Source: Solibacillus sp. FSL R7-0682
GTDB taxonomy: Bacteria > Bacillota > Bacilli > Bacillales_A > Planococcaceae
NCBI RefSeq assembly: GCF_038005985.1
Contig: NZ_JBBOUI010000002.1
Location: 1 to 44,786 of the forward strand
DNA: 44,786 bases
Reading direction: 5' to 3'
The notes beneath the pieces are model-generated. The model searched no databases, was not told the DNA's origin, and saw nothing but the letters and a program-made list of their open reading frames with translations. Positions 1-8,428 of this stretch are shown in pieces. Numbering within the stretch: the stretch's first letter is position 1; each line of letters starts with the position of its first letter. Made by a program: the position numbers and the translations under genes.

Positions 1-60
1 AAGTTTGGGGGCATAGTAAAAAGGCAGGAATGTTGTTAAATAAACGTTTCTGCCCTTTCT
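1..60. repeat. Right part of a cassette spacer (joins the window end)
   Basis: The first bases, AAGTTTGGGGGCAT, match the second half of the hairpin spacer repeat (compare GGTTTGGGTGCATT near 32533 and 34883). The first half, AACGTTCCCAAATGA, forms the last 15 bases of the window. An imperfect stem (about 20-30 with 48-58) followed by TTTCTT could be a terminator, as found after other copies. The rest up to 215 shows no gene. Confidence 0.55.
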
Positions 61-215
61 TATGGAACATTGTTTATGCGTAATTTTATGCACGTTTTTA
101 AAAAGCCTTTCCTGACAATCGTTTAAGCGTATTTTCGTGATGATTGCACTTCTTACAATCTTGCATAAAATCCTGTATATTCTTAGCGTATATTTTTCGC
201 GTTTTGTCGGCAGGA

Positions 216-2288
216 CTAAGATCGTTTTCTCTTTTGATTTGATTCCGATTGCTGTCTCATTCGCTGACGCTGTGCCTGCAACTTCTCAAACTCCTCATAT
301 TCAAGCTCATCCAAAATCCGATCAATCGCTTTTCCTTTAAAGAACTGCTCAAATAAAAATGGTGCGCCGTACACTTTTAACTGCTTGCCACCAAACGTGT
401 CATTGTAACGAACAACACCTTCCCTCGTCTGCACAACCGTAACGGCTAAATGACGATTTGCCTGTTCTTCCGATAAAATACCTTCCCCAATGCAATCACT
501 TAATACAAACGCTCGGTAACGAGAATGATTGAGGTCTTTCACAAGCCGTTGCTCTAACTCCTTCTGCAATGCTAATAATTCCTGAGGCGACGCCTGTTCA
601 CCTTTTAAAATCGCAATATCATATGCTTGCTTAAGTGTTAAATAACGATCCACCAATTGTAGCTGTTCTTTTTCGTACTTTTTCGGTGGCGTCTGTGGAA
701 AATCATCAAGCTGCTCCTTCGTAAATGCCTCACCATAATAATCCATTGCTGTTACAAGCCATTCACGCTCTATAAGTGACTTATCTGCTACATCTAAACT
801 TGGCATCCGTAAATGAATCCGTTCGTCGTAATAAGCGCCAAAAATCTTGAGTGCGAGCTGCAACCTTTTCATCTCTTTTAACTGCTTTTCAAATTGTGCT
901 CGCTCTGCCTCTGATAAACGTGCAATTGTCGCTTTATTTTGCAGAGACACACCATGCTGTTGCATAAAAGTTGCTGTTTGTTGCTGCACTTTTTGTAATC
1001 GTTCCTCAGCTCCTACAACCGTAGCAATCGGCTGCTTTACAATTGACTGAATCTGACGAATAACTTCTTCAGCCCGAGCATCCATTAAAACCTCATTTAC
1101 TTCTGCCTCATTTAATGTTTTTCCAATGCGAGCTGTACCATTTAACACTTCACGCTTTTCAAATGGCGTCCACGTGCTCGTATCAAGCTTAGAATAGTAT
1201 TTAATAAGCAAACGGTCGGCTTCCTTTTCAAACAGCTCCTCAGCCCGTTTCAAAGCCTTTTCCTGCGCTTCAAAGCCTTTATAACTTTGCTCATTAAAAT
1301 CGCCTAAATCAAGCTGTACTTGAAGCTTCACATCCCACAAATAAAGCATTCTTCTTTTATCTGCTAATGTTTCCGGCTGCACATACATTTTCAATACTTT
1401 CGATAACTGGCCAAGCTCCTGTTTTTCAGCTGGCGATAATGCCTTTAAAATGAGTTCATGTTTTTCAAACTGCTCTAATCTTTCTTCAACATCCTGAAGC
1501 GCTAATTTCTTCTCATTGCGCTCCTTCACTTCACGATTAATTGCCACTCGATCAGAAGAACGCCCTTCTTGCTCCATCTTCCTTGCAACATAGCCTTCAT
1601 GAATCGTCGGCTCCTGCTCTAACCCTAAATCAGCATGTGACTTCTCTGAAATTTCTAGCTCAACGCCAGCAAGCAATAAATGCTGATTTGCATAAACTGC
1701 CCAAGACAAGCGCCACTGCTGTAATTTCTCTTTTCGATTCCAATCATTTACGTCAATTTTTCGAGACTTTTTCGCCCCACTTTCCGTAAATAAAGCCTCT
1801 CCCTTTTCATCAACAATGTATTCCTTTCGAGACTTCGCTCCCCAAGAACCATCTTCTAAAAATGGACGCATCGTTAACATCACATGAGCATGTGGATTTT
1901 TTACATCATCACGATGAATCGCCACATCTGCCACCATGCCCTCATCTACAAATACCTCTTGTACAAAATGACGCAGTAATTCTCTTTGTTGCTGCTGTGA
2001 TAACTCTACCGGTAAAGCAACTGTAAATTCACGTGCAAGTTGTGCGTTTTTCGCCTTCTCAATCTTCTCTACTTCATTCCATAAACTTTCCCGATCTAAG
2101 CACCATTCAGGCGCATGTACAGGCTTTAAAAGCATCGTTTCTGGTAATACATCACGATGATGATAAGAACTCACTTTATCATACCGTTCACTATATAATC
2201 GTTCTCCACTTCGATAAGCTGCACTGGCGATTGCTGATTGTCCTTTACCTCTAGAAATGACCTGCATACTAAAATGATAAATTGCCAT
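216..2288 (-). CDS. MobA/MobL (MOBQ) conjugative relaxase
   Basis: Nicks the transferred strand at oriT and pilots it into the recipient. From the ATG at 2288 (AGAGGG seven bases upstream; an in-frame TTG at 2291 is the alternative) it encodes 690 residues. The N-terminal 200 residues are a typical MobA/MobL domain: the candidate catalytic Tyr25 in SAAYRSGERL, and the metal-binding histidine triad H125...H133-A-H135 in NPHAHVMLTM. The C-terminal two thirds is charged and helical with no visible helicase or primase motif. It is transcribed away from oriT, which lies about 100 bp upstream, an arrangement known for pIP501/RSF1010-type modules. High confidence in family. Confidence 0.93.
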   Translation of the reverse strand: MAIYHFSMQVISRGKGQSAIASAAYRSGERLYSERYDKVSSYHHRDVLPETMLLKPVHAPEWCLDRESLWNEVEKIEKAKNAQLAREFTVALPVELSQQQQRELLRHFVQEVFVDEGMVADVAIHRDDVKNPHAHVMLTMRPFLEDGSWGAKSRKEYIVDEKGEALFTESGAKKSRKIDVNDWNRKEKLQQWRLSWAVYANQHLLLAGVELEISEKSHADLGLEQEPTIHEGYVARKMEQEGRSSDRVAINREVKERNEKKLALQDVEERLEQFEKHELILKALSPAEKQELGQLSKVLKMYVQPETLADKRRMLYLWDVKLQVQLDLGDFNEQSYKGFEAQEKALKRAEELFEKEADRLLIKYYSKLDTSTWTPFEKREVLNGTARIGKTLNEAEVNEVLMDARAEEVIRQIQSIVKQPIATVVGAEERLQKVQQQTATFMQQHGVSLQNKATIARLSEAERAQFEKQLKEMKRLQLALKIFGAYYDERIHLRMPSLDVADKSLIEREWLVTAMDYYGEAFTKEQLDDFPQTPPKKYEKEQLQLVDRYLTLKQAYDIAILKGEQASPQELLALQKELEQRLVKDLNHSRYRAFVLSDCIGEGILSEEQANRHLAVTVVQTREGVVRYNDTFGGKQLKVYGAPFLFEQFFKGKAIDRILDELEYEEFEKLQAQRQRMRQQSESNQKRKRS

Positions 2289-2352
2289 CAAACATCCCTC
2301 TTTTCACATGAGCGCTAGCGAATTTTTCACGTGAAGCGTGACCGTGTTTTCG

Positions 2353-2406
2353 CACATACACCAAATGAGAGCGTAGCGAACAAATGGTGTATAAGTGCGC
2401 CCTTAG
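2353..2406 (+). other. oriT: oriT of the IncQ/pIP501 (MOBQ) type
   Basis: An inverted repeat ATACACCA (2356-2363) / TGGTGTAT (2385-2392) is followed directly by ATAAGTGCGCCCTTAG (2391-2406). The GTGCGCCCT core is the nic-site consensus of RSF1010/pIP501-type origins. By analogy nicking falls after the last T of GCGCCCT near 2402, with the plus strand transferred and 2403 onward entering first. It lies between the divergent relaxase and small accessory genes, as expected. A palindrome TCACGTGA (about 2328-2335) lies upstream. The exact cleavage position is inferred. Confidence 0.85.
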
Positions 2407-2507
2407 TTACTTAGATTTTATCATAAGTCTCTTATTATTTGAATTATTTTCTCTTTTATGCTCTAATATCGTTAAAGTAACATTCTGAAATGAGAGGAGT
2501 TCTACCC

Positions 2508-2738
2508 ATGAATGATATTCGTAAAAAACTTGATAAGCTGGAAGAAATGAAAGAACAAATTCGCCAAGAAAAAGAGAAAATGAATGCACATATCGGACGC
2601 CAGCTCTTAACAAAATTAAATATTCAACATGAAGATCTTTCGAAAACACAACTTGATGACTTAATTGATACACTCGTTACACTTTACCAAGATTACAACA
2701 CACTAAAAACAGCTCCTGAACAAAGCCATGACAAATAA
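2508..2738 (+). CDS. Small coiled-coil mobilisation accessory protein (TraD-like)
   Basis: 76 residues starting at the ATG at 2508, seven bases after GAGGAGT. The first half is a charged amphipathic helix (heptad-like, residues 1-30). The middle, HIGRQLLTKLN..., resembles the small TraD/MobC-type proteins found beside relaxases. Divergent from the relaxase across oriT, so a role in the relaxosome is likely but inferred from position. Its stop overlaps the start of the next gene (ATGACAAATAA), indicating translational coupling. Confidence 0.6.
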   Translation: MNDIRKKLDKLEEMKEQIRQEKEKMNAHIGRQLLTKLNIQHEDLSKTQLDDLIDTLVTLYQDYNTLKTAPEQSHDK

Positions 2739-2970
2739 TTCATTACACAAACTAATTGCTGAGAAAAATCGCTTAGAACTTGAAATCACAAAGCTCACAA
2801 AGCAACAAACCCATAATGAACGTACACATACACTCATTCAAAAAGGCGCTTTACTAAACAAATACTTTGATACACACCATTTATCCATTGAAGAGACAGA
2901 AGAATTACTCCAACTTTTTGCAAACTTTATAAAAGAGAAACGACCACAACGATTTAATAAATCTACCTAA
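2728..2970 (+). CDS. Small DUF3847-like protein, relaxosome accessory candidate
   Basis: 80 residues beginning inside the end of the previous gene. The N-terminal 30 residues form a coiled coil; residues 38-45 (LIQKGALL) followed by LSIEETEELL resemble the short DUF3847/TraD-like proteins encoded next to MobA genes in Bacillota. No ribosome site of its own is obvious, which fits coupling to the upstream gene. It ends five bases inside palindrome P1. Function inferred from position and weak similarity. Confidence 0.5.
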   Translation: MTNNSLHKLIAEKNRLELEITKLTKQQTHNERTHTLIQKGALLNKYFDTHHLSIEETEELLQLFANFIKEKRPQRFNKST

Positions 2971-3000
2971 CAAAGGTAGAAATTTCTACTTTTGTTAGGT
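2965..3000. repeat. Palindrome P1 (GTAGAAATTTCTAC family)
   Basis: Two 18-base arms centred between 2982 and 2983, with one mismatch (a G facing a T, which would be a G-U wobble in plus-strand RNA). It lies just upstream of the ribosome site of the XRE gene. Outer arms read ACCTAAC/GTTAGGT, different from other copies yet self-complementary. Confidence 0.85.
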
Positions 3001-3018
3001 TACTAAAGGAGCTTATCT

Positions 3019-3249
3019 ATGCAACTATTATCAAATGCAATTAGAGAACATATCAAAGACCTCATGCAACAACAAAACTTAACCGTTTCCGAACTAGCAA
3101 GACGATCGGGTTTAACACAATCAACCGTAGATTCCGTACTTCATACACAAAACACAAATCCTCGTATTGACACGATCCACAAAATTATTAAAGCCTTAAA
3201 CATATCTGTTACAGAATTCTTTAATCATCCTACATTTAAAGACCTTTAA
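3019..3249 (+). CDS. XRE-family helix-turn-helix regulator
   Basis: 76 residues, SD AAAGGAG seven to eight bases before ATG. Almost the whole protein is one Cro/CI-type domain: LTVSELARRSGLTQSTVDSV is the helix-turn-helix (residues about 21-40), followed by INPRIDTI-like helix 4 and a LNISVTEFF helix. It is the only complete DNA-binding regulator in the mobilisation/replication part of the backbone apart from ParB. Palindrome P1 lies 19 bases upstream, so it is the obvious candidate to bind this palindrome family; that is inference. Confidence 0.85.
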   Translation: MQLLSNAIREHIKDLMQQQNLTVSELARRSGLTQSTVDSVLHTQNTNPRIDTIHKIIKALNISVTEFFNHPTFKDL

Positions 3250-3421
3250 AACATAAAAGGTCCTCGCCCAGCAAGCTGGCCTGCGGAACGCCTCCCGCTC
3301 TGGGCTCTACTCTCCTACAAACATAAAAAATATACCTAAGAAACAACAACTACTATAGCCTCTCTCCTACACCAAAAAGCACGCGTAATTAGAAATATGT
3401 AAGGCAGACTGGAGTATTAAT
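3250..3421. other. Convergent intergenic region with hairpin
   Basis: No gene. GCCCAG (3266-3271) pairs with CTGGGC (3300-3305), and an alternative compact stem CCAGCAAGCTGG lies at 3268-3279. It separates the convergent XRE and replication genes and may act as a terminator, though there is no clear T-run. Confidence 0.35.
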
Positions 3422-4978
3422 TTAACTAGAGCCACGAATACGATGTTCATCGGTGACGGATGGGCTTTCTTTAAAGAATAGAGATGCTAAATAGCTCATT
3501 AACGGCGCATAGCCGGCAATGATTTCTAACTCCTCTGTCCATTCCTTTATAACTTGAATCAGCTGCTTGCGATATGTCGCTTTTTTCTCTCTTGCCGTAT
3601 TCATAAGCTCCATTGCATACTGAATAAACAGCTTCACTGTTGTCCAACCTGTTTTGGCACCTCTACCTTTCCCTGTTACCGTTTTAACGAGCTGTGTAGA
3701 ACGCTTTAGCACCTCATTTAATGTACTTTGCGCCATACCGATTGCCTCACAAAGCTCTTTTTGTGTACGCCAAATAAACGGCTCTGAAGACGCTTTTTCA
3801 GCCGTAATGTACCCTATAATATCTTCTTCCCATTCATCATAATGGCTACGTGTACGATCCTCTCGCTCCTTTTTAAACTTGTACCAGGCACGACTGCCAA
3901 ATGACACCGTATATTCAGTCCCATTTTTTACGTGCAGGGCAAGTATCGCCTCTACATATTCTTTACTTGGACCATTATATTTTCCTGAATACGCTGACTG
4001 TAAAATGGCATATAAGTCCTGACCATTTAAAGGATCTTGTAAGCGCGCATTAAATTCATCTAAAAAGTTCTCCGTACGCGACTGGTCCCAACCTTCTGCG
4101 TAGCAAATAAGCGCTAGTGTAAACAGCGTATTATTACGCCCTAGCATGCCTTTATTACCTTTAATATTCACTGTATGAACTAATGCATCAAACCACTCTG
4201 TATGCACGACAGACTGCTTCTGTTTCTTTGTAGGTAGCACAAATAAAGGACGCTGTTGATCATCATCTTGACGCATCGACCACTGTATCAGTGCCGCAAT
4301 AGAATATTGATTATCGAAATCTTTATACACGACATTTTTTTCTGTTGGTAAACGGAAAAAGCCAAAGTCATTGCAAAATAAATCGGCTTCTACCGACTGT
4401 AAACTACGCTTTAAATTATCACTAATACGCTTGGCCACTTTTAACCCACGGAAGTTTTCTTTATTTGAAATAAACAGTGGCGATTCCAGTACAAAATACA
4501 GCTGATAACCACGATCCGATGCAACAATAAACGTCGGTAAACCAATTGAAGCGTCCATGCAGACAAGTAGCAGCTCGTTCACACTATATTTTTTCGTATC
4601 AATATCGACAACGAACGTATTAATTTGCTGAAGATTACGCTCCTCAAAGCCGTGGATAAAACGGCGTGAATCATCCGTATAACCAAACGTACGGTACACG
4701 TTCGGTGTAAAGTGTGTTAACGAAGGCGCATCCTCTAATAACGTTTCCTTCGACGTCACGATGTACCCCTTTACGCCATTTGCTGTAAAGTCTGCTTTTT
4801 GACGCACCACAAAGACAGACCCTTGACGTGTCGATTTTTCTTTCTTCTCAGCCTCAACACGTGCCGGCAAGCTCGCTTTCGAATGTTTCTTTTTATATGT
4901 GTGGATTCCTGTGTGTAGCAGCGTATCAAACAGCTGTCCCATCTCCTGCTTTTGTAACGCAAAAATAACCATGGACAT
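3422..4978 (-). CDS. Plasmid replication protein, AEP-type primase with PriCT domain
   Basis: Likely the replication initiator. I place the start at the ATG at 4978 (518 residues), because AAAGGAG lies four bases upstream; the frame stays open to a TTG at 5062 without a ribosome site. Residues about 120-165 hold an archaeo-eukaryotic-primase-like core (FVVDIDTKK, then SDRGYQLYFVLE). Residues about 280-345 (GRNNTLFTLALICYAEG) match the primase C-terminal PriCT_1 domain, and about 400-430 (TQKELCEAIGMAQSTLNEVL) a winged helix-turn-helix. The leader contains face-to-face promoters and a candidate antisense RNA, and iteron-like repeats lie further upstream. Confidence 0.8.
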   Translation of the reverse strand: MSMVIFALQKQEMGQLFDTLLHTGIHTYKKKHSKASLPARVEAEKKEKSTRQGSVFVVRQKADFTANGVKGYIVTSKETLLEDAPSLTHFTPNVYRTFGYTDDSRRFIHGFEERNLQQINTFVVDIDTKKYSVNELLLVCMDASIGLPTFIVASDRGYQLYFVLESPLFISNKENFRGLKVAKRISDNLKRSLQSVEADLFCNDFGFFRLPTEKNVVYKDFDNQYSIAALIQWSMRQDDDQQRPLFVLPTKKQKQSVVHTEWFDALVHTVNIKGNKGMLGRNNTLFTLALICYAEGWDQSRTENFLDEFNARLQDPLNGQDLYAILQSAYSGKYNGPSKEYVEAILALHVKNGTEYTVSFGSRAWYKFKKEREDRTRSHYDEWEEDIIGYITAEKASSEPFIWRTQKELCEAIGMAQSTLNEVLKRSTQLVKTVTGKGRGAKTGWTTVKLFIQYAMELMNTAREKKATYRKQLIQVIKEWTEELEIIAGYAPLMSYLASLFFKESPSVTDEHRIRGSS

Positions 4979-5071
4979 AGCTCTCCTTTCTTCTAGGTGA
5001 GCGTCCACAGCTATCTCGTTCACAAGCACACTTAAAAAAGGGTGCATGAAGCCAATTTTCAATCAGAAATA

Positions 5072-5100
5072 TTGAAAATGTCGTCTACAGTTGCTATAAT
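5072..5100 (+). promoter_or_regulatory. Strong sigma-A promoter, antisense to rep
   Basis: TTGAAA (5072-5077), a 17-base spacer, and TATAAT (5095-5100) preceded by TGC, an extended -10. It points away from the replication gene into the 5101-5330 region. Confidence 0.75.
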
Positions 5101-5150
5101 TAGCGTAATCTTGTTTTACTAATGGCGTGTTACCAGCACACCATTTGCTA

Positions 5151-5156
5151 ATTATA
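5151..5156 (-). promoter_or_regulatory. Probable rep promoter -10 (extended)
   Basis: On the minus strand TGTTATAAT is an extended -10; no good -35 is seen. Transcription would start near 5145 and run to the rep ATG at 4978, leaving a leader of about 165 nt. The -10 lies in one arm of an inverted repeat whose other arm carries the opposing promoter. Confidence 0.5.
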
Positions 5157-5280
5157 ACAACAAATAAGATAGTCACATCTAGCCATGGACGCTCTCTTGT
5201 TTAGTTGTTGAAACGACGATAAGTTAGTTACCAGCTAACCGCTCGGACGCTCACTTATTTAGTTGTTATTTTTGTTGGAG

Positions 5281-5327
5281 TCATTCCTTGTCCTGCCAAA
5301 GACAATTGAGGAATGGCTTTTTATTTT
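5281..5327 (+). terminator. Rho-independent terminator
   Basis: TCATTCCT (5281-5288) pairs with AGGAATGG (5309-5316), extended by TGTC/GACA, followed by CTTTTTATTTT. It is well placed to end the predicted antisense transcript. Confidence 0.8.
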
Positions 5328-5407
5328 GCCTAAAATCTTTATTACTATTTAATAAACCATAAAATACGAGGGTTGTAAACTCATAAAAAGCGTTGATATC
5401 CTTATGT

Positions 5408-5679
5408 TTTCTCGCACTTTTCTACTTTTCCACTTTTGCGAGAAAGTTGACTTTGGGTAGAAATTGCAAATTTCCACTTTTCCACCTTTGCGAAGTAGAA
5501 ATGATTTTTCGCGTTTTAAAATGGACATAAAAATCCCCTCTCACGCCTTATATAGCAAGGATTTTCGTGAAAGGGGACAAATAAGAACTTTATTTCAAAA
5601 GTAGAAATTTCTACTTTTGTTAAGTAGATACGTTTCTCGCAAAGGCGGAAATTTCTACTTTTCCACTTTTGTGAGGAAA
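5408..5679. repeat. Iteron-like repeats, candidate oriV
   Basis: Three degenerate copies of a unit containing TTTCTACTTTTCCACTTTTG lie at 5419-5445, 5471-5497 and 5652-5679. The first is enclosed by a perfect nine-base inverted repeat, TTTCTCGCA (5408-5416)/TGCGAGAAA (5437-5445); the third has TTTCTCGCA at 5633-5641 and TGTGAGGAAA at 5670-5679. A stem-loop with arms 5534-5545 and 5566-5577 (TCCCCT/AGGGGA, then CACG/CGTG) and palindrome P2 lie between. Position upstream of the replication gene and repeat structure suggest an origin. Confidence 0.5.
5596..5619. repeat. Palindrome P2 (GTAGAAATTTCTAC family)
   Basis: Perfect 24-base palindrome within the iteron-like region, about 80 bases beyond the 3' end of the DUF262 gene. 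Confidence 0.85.
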
Positions 5680-5701
5680 GGGGCTTTATATTACATTTTT
5701 G

Positions 5702-7447
5702 TTACAGCACAATTTTTAGTAACGCTTCTCGTAAAAGCTGCTCTCTTTGCTCTAGAAATTCAAGAAACGCATCTAACTCTTGCGAAACTTGAGGTATATA
5801 ATGTTTTTCAAAATAGAAATTCAAATCTACATCATTAGGGTACTTATTATTTATCCATTCTTTAAATGGTCTGTCCGACTTTTCGATATTAGGTATACCT
5901 TCTAACAATTGAATATTACTAATTAAATCAACACTCTCTAAATATTTATCGATTTTATCTTCCGAAACACCGGCTCTTTTTAATTTAGGTCTTGTAAAGT
6001 AGCTTCTCGGATGAATGTGATCTAAATGGAAGATATTCCGATAATCTAGCGTCGGATACAACATCGAAAGAATTGTAAATGTGCGACCATTTCCATACTT
6101 GGAACTTAATAAATTATCAATTTCATCTTCATCTAAAGTAAAGTTTTTCACTTGGCCCTTATGTGCACTAATAATTTCATCTAATGGGAAATTCGATGGA
6201 TTCTCTTGTATCACTTTGCGTAATGATTTAATAACATTATCCGGTGCTCCACCAAACACTCTTTTTAATAACGCTATACTTAACCATTTTTTTAATTTAC
6301 TTCGGTCGTCTTCATACTTTTGTAAAATATAATAATTTTCAGGAAGCCCAATCGTCTTCAAATAATAAATAATCGGAATAAGAGCATTATTAGATGTCAA
6401 CGTACTTTCTGAATAACCGAAACTAGCAGCCAAATGTACGCCCTGTCTAATAGCTTCCTTAATTTCTTCCCACTTATCTTCTATCGTTTGCATAGTAGAC
6501 GCATTAAAATTATCCACTTTAAACGCAATGTCAGTAAAATCGCATAAAACTAGACTTGTTTTTAAAATAAAGTCTTTATTGAAATAAAACCCATGTCCAA
6601 TGGCATTAATTTCTTCAACAAATTCTGTAATTTCTTTGCGCGCATCTTTCTTCTTCCATTGTGCCGTTGCTATAGATAATAATAAATCTGAGTAACTTAA
6701 AGTAGTACCACCACTATTTACTCGAATAAAGATATTAAGTACCTTATCTAACTCCTGATCTTTTTCTAAATAATAATTTACTATAGGTGTCTGATGAATG
6801 ACCTTGTGCAATTTGAACAAAGTACTACTAACGAATCTAGCCTGTTCTTTTTCAAGTACATTTAATCCGTTTTCAAAAATGTAATCATTTACTTCCACAG
6901 GCTCTTCATATTTCAAAATATCGCCGACTTTAAACCAATGTGCTACACCATCTTCGTTGTCTTCTTTTGCTTCTTCCTCTGTAATGAACAAGAAATCATA
7001 CTTCACATCAAATTCATCTGATTCCGCTAATAAATCTAAATATAAATAACGTTTTGGATAAGCTGTTGGATTATCTCTGCGCTTTCTTGGCATTTTATAT
7101 GAATAGCTACCATGTAACCCAATGTATAAAGAAGTTAGTCTTTGTTGACCATCTAATATAGCAGTTAAATCATTATCTTTATTAATTTCAGAAACGCGAT
7201 TATGTTTGTTTGTCTTTTCATGAAAATCTCTAATGAAATCATAAAATTGAAATTTCGTATTATTTTCTTTTAATACTTTCCAAAATAAAAATGATCCAAC
7301 AGGATATCCTTGCATAATTGAATCAAATAAATGTTCGATTTGATTGGTATCCCAAACAAACTCCCTCTGGATGGCAGGTAACACAAATTCTCTCCGACGT
7401 ATACTATCTGTTACTTCTTTAATTGTTATTGGCGTTTGAAAACTCAA
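5702..7447 (-). CDS. DUF262 / HNH (GmrSD-like) restriction protein
   Basis: 581 residues from a TTG at 7447, with GGGAG eight bases upstream. The N-terminal half is a DUF262 (ParB/GmrS-type) domain: VLPAIQREFVW near residue 23 and ILDGQQRLTSLY with the DGQQR signature at 99-103. The C-terminal end has an HNH-type motif, HLDHIHP at 474-480, followed by a conserved-looking SNIQLLEGIPNIEKSDR stretch. Proteins with this pair of domains include type IV enzymes that cut modified DNA, so this is probably phage defence. It is AT-richer than the flanking rep and par genes. Substrate unknown. Confidence 0.8.
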   Translation of the reverse strand: MSFQTPITIKEVTDSIRRREFVLPAIQREFVWDTNQIEHLFDSIMQGYPVGSFLFWKVLKENNTKFQFYDFIRDFHEKTNKHNRVSEINKDNDLTAILDGQQRLTSLYIGLHGSYSYKMPRKRRDNPTAYPKRYLYLDLLAESDEFDVKYDFLFITEEEAKEDNEDGVAHWFKVGDILKYEEPVEVNDYIFENGLNVLEKEQARFVSSTLFKLHKVIHQTPIVNYYLEKDQELDKVLNIFIRVNSGGTTLSYSDLLLSIATAQWKKKDARKEITEFVEEINAIGHGFYFNKDFILKTSLVLCDFTDIAFKVDNFNASTMQTIEDKWEEIKEAIRQGVHLAASFGYSESTLTSNNALIPIIYYLKTIGLPENYYILQKYEDDRSKLKKWLSIALLKRVFGGAPDNVIKSLRKVIQENPSNFPLDEIISAHKGQVKNFTLDEDEIDNLLSSKYGNGRTFTILSMLYPTLDYRNIFHLDHIHPRSYFTRPKLKRAGVSEDKIDKYLESVDLISNIQLLEGIPNIEKSDRPFKEWINNKYPNDVDLNFYFEKHYIPQVSQELDAFLEFLEQREQLLREALLKIVL

Positions 7448-7524
7448 AGTAATCGCTCCCTTCGAAATTGATTATATCAGTAACCAACAAAATTTCCTAT
7501 TAAATACAGTTATAAAAGTGGAAA

Positions 7525-7569
7525 TTTGCAAAGAAGATTTTTGCAAAGTATCTTTTTATAAGTTATACT
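7525..7569 (+). promoter_or_regulatory. par promoter with direct repeats
   Basis: TTGCAA (7541-7546), 17 bases, TATACT (7564-7569). The -35 lies in the second of two direct TTTGCAAAG repeats (7525-7533 and 7540-7548), 15 bases apart, a plausible binding site for the partition proteins (centromere or autoregulation). Confidence 0.6.
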
Positions 7570-7621
7570 TTAGTTATTAAAAGATAAGTTCGAAAATATA
7601 TATCTATGAGGAGATGATAAA

Positions 7622-8428
7622 ATGGCGATAACAATCGTGGTTGGGAACTTTAAAGGTGGCGTAGGTAAGACAAAGGTGTCAGTGATGGCGAGCTGGGAGC
7701 TGGCAATGGCACGTGGTAAAAAGGTTCTTTTAGTAGATATGGATCCCCAAGGCAACGCGAGCACTTTAATTGCACGTTCAACAGGTGTAACAGAAATTAA
7801 CACAAGTATTTTTGAAGGGTTCCAAAACGGCTCGTTAAAAGAGTGCATCGTCGAAGTGACGGATAACCTGCATATGATTCCCGCACAAGTGTCGTTCAAA
7901 AACTTCCCAAAATTCTTATATGCCAATGTAAAAGAAGAAATCGATCAAGTTTCGTATTTAAAGAAACTGCTCGATCCGATTCGTGACGAGTACGACTACA
8001 TCTTCATTGACGTACCACCAACAATTAGTGACTTCTCGGATAATGCGATGATGGCTGCGGATTACGTTTTAATTATCCTACAAGCTCAAGAATTATCGCT
8101 TGAAGGCGCTGAAACGTATGTAAAATACCTACAGTTTATGGCCGACAACTACGATGCGGATATCCAAGTCGCTGGTGTATTACCTGTGTTACTTCGTCCA
8201 GGTGGTCGTGTGGACATGTCGACAATTGAACGTGCGAAAGAAATGTTCGGGGAAGATAACGTGATGGAAAATGTCATCAAACACTTAGAACGCTTAAAAG
8301 CTTGGGACGTAACAGGTATCACAGACAACGATATGCACGATCGCAAAGCACACCAAGTCTTCCTTGATGTCATTGACGAGTTAGAAGAGAAGCTAAATCA
8401 GTTTGAGGAGGCTGGTAAGTATGAGTAA
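7622..8428 (+). CDS. parA: ParA-family partition ATPase
   Basis: 268 residues; SD GAGGAG precedes the ATG. The deviant Walker A motif KGGVGKT (residues 11-17), the LLVDMDPQGN segment and DYIFIDVPPTISDF (Walker B region) are all present. It segregates plasmid copies together with the next gene, which it overlaps by eight bases. No N-terminal DNA-binding domain, so it is the short (type Ib-like) form, usually paired with a ribbon-helix-helix centromere-binding protein, as here. Confidence 0.92.
   Translation: MAITIVVGNFKGGVGKTKVSVMASWELAMARGKKVLLVDMDPQGNASTLIARSTGVTEINTSIFEGFQNGSLKECIVEVTDNLHMIPAQVSFKNFPKFLYANVKEEIDQVSYLKKLLDPIRDEYDYIFIDVPPTISDFSDNAMMAADYVLIILQAQELSLEGAETYVKYLQFMADNYDADIQVAGVLPVLLRPGGRVDMSTIERAKEMFGEDNVMENVIKHLERLKAWDVTGITDNDMHDRKAHQVFLDVIDELEEKLNQFEEAGKYE

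Larger units (their letters stand above)
5107..5327 (+). ncRNA. Candidate antisense RNA of the replication locus
   Basis: Predicted from the plus-strand promoter at 5072-5100 to the terminator at 5281-5327, about 220 nt, with no convincing coding sequence. It contains two hairpins with the same seven-base loop TTACCAG: 5121-5145 (stem AATGGCGTG/CACACCATT) and 5223-5239 (stem GTTAG/CTAAC). A direct repeat GGACGCTC-TTTAGTTGTT occurs at 5187-5209 and 5245-5267. The first hairpin overlaps the predicted 5' end of the rep mRNA. Countertranscribed control of replication is an inference; it resembles known antisense copy-number systems only in layout. Confidence 0.5.
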
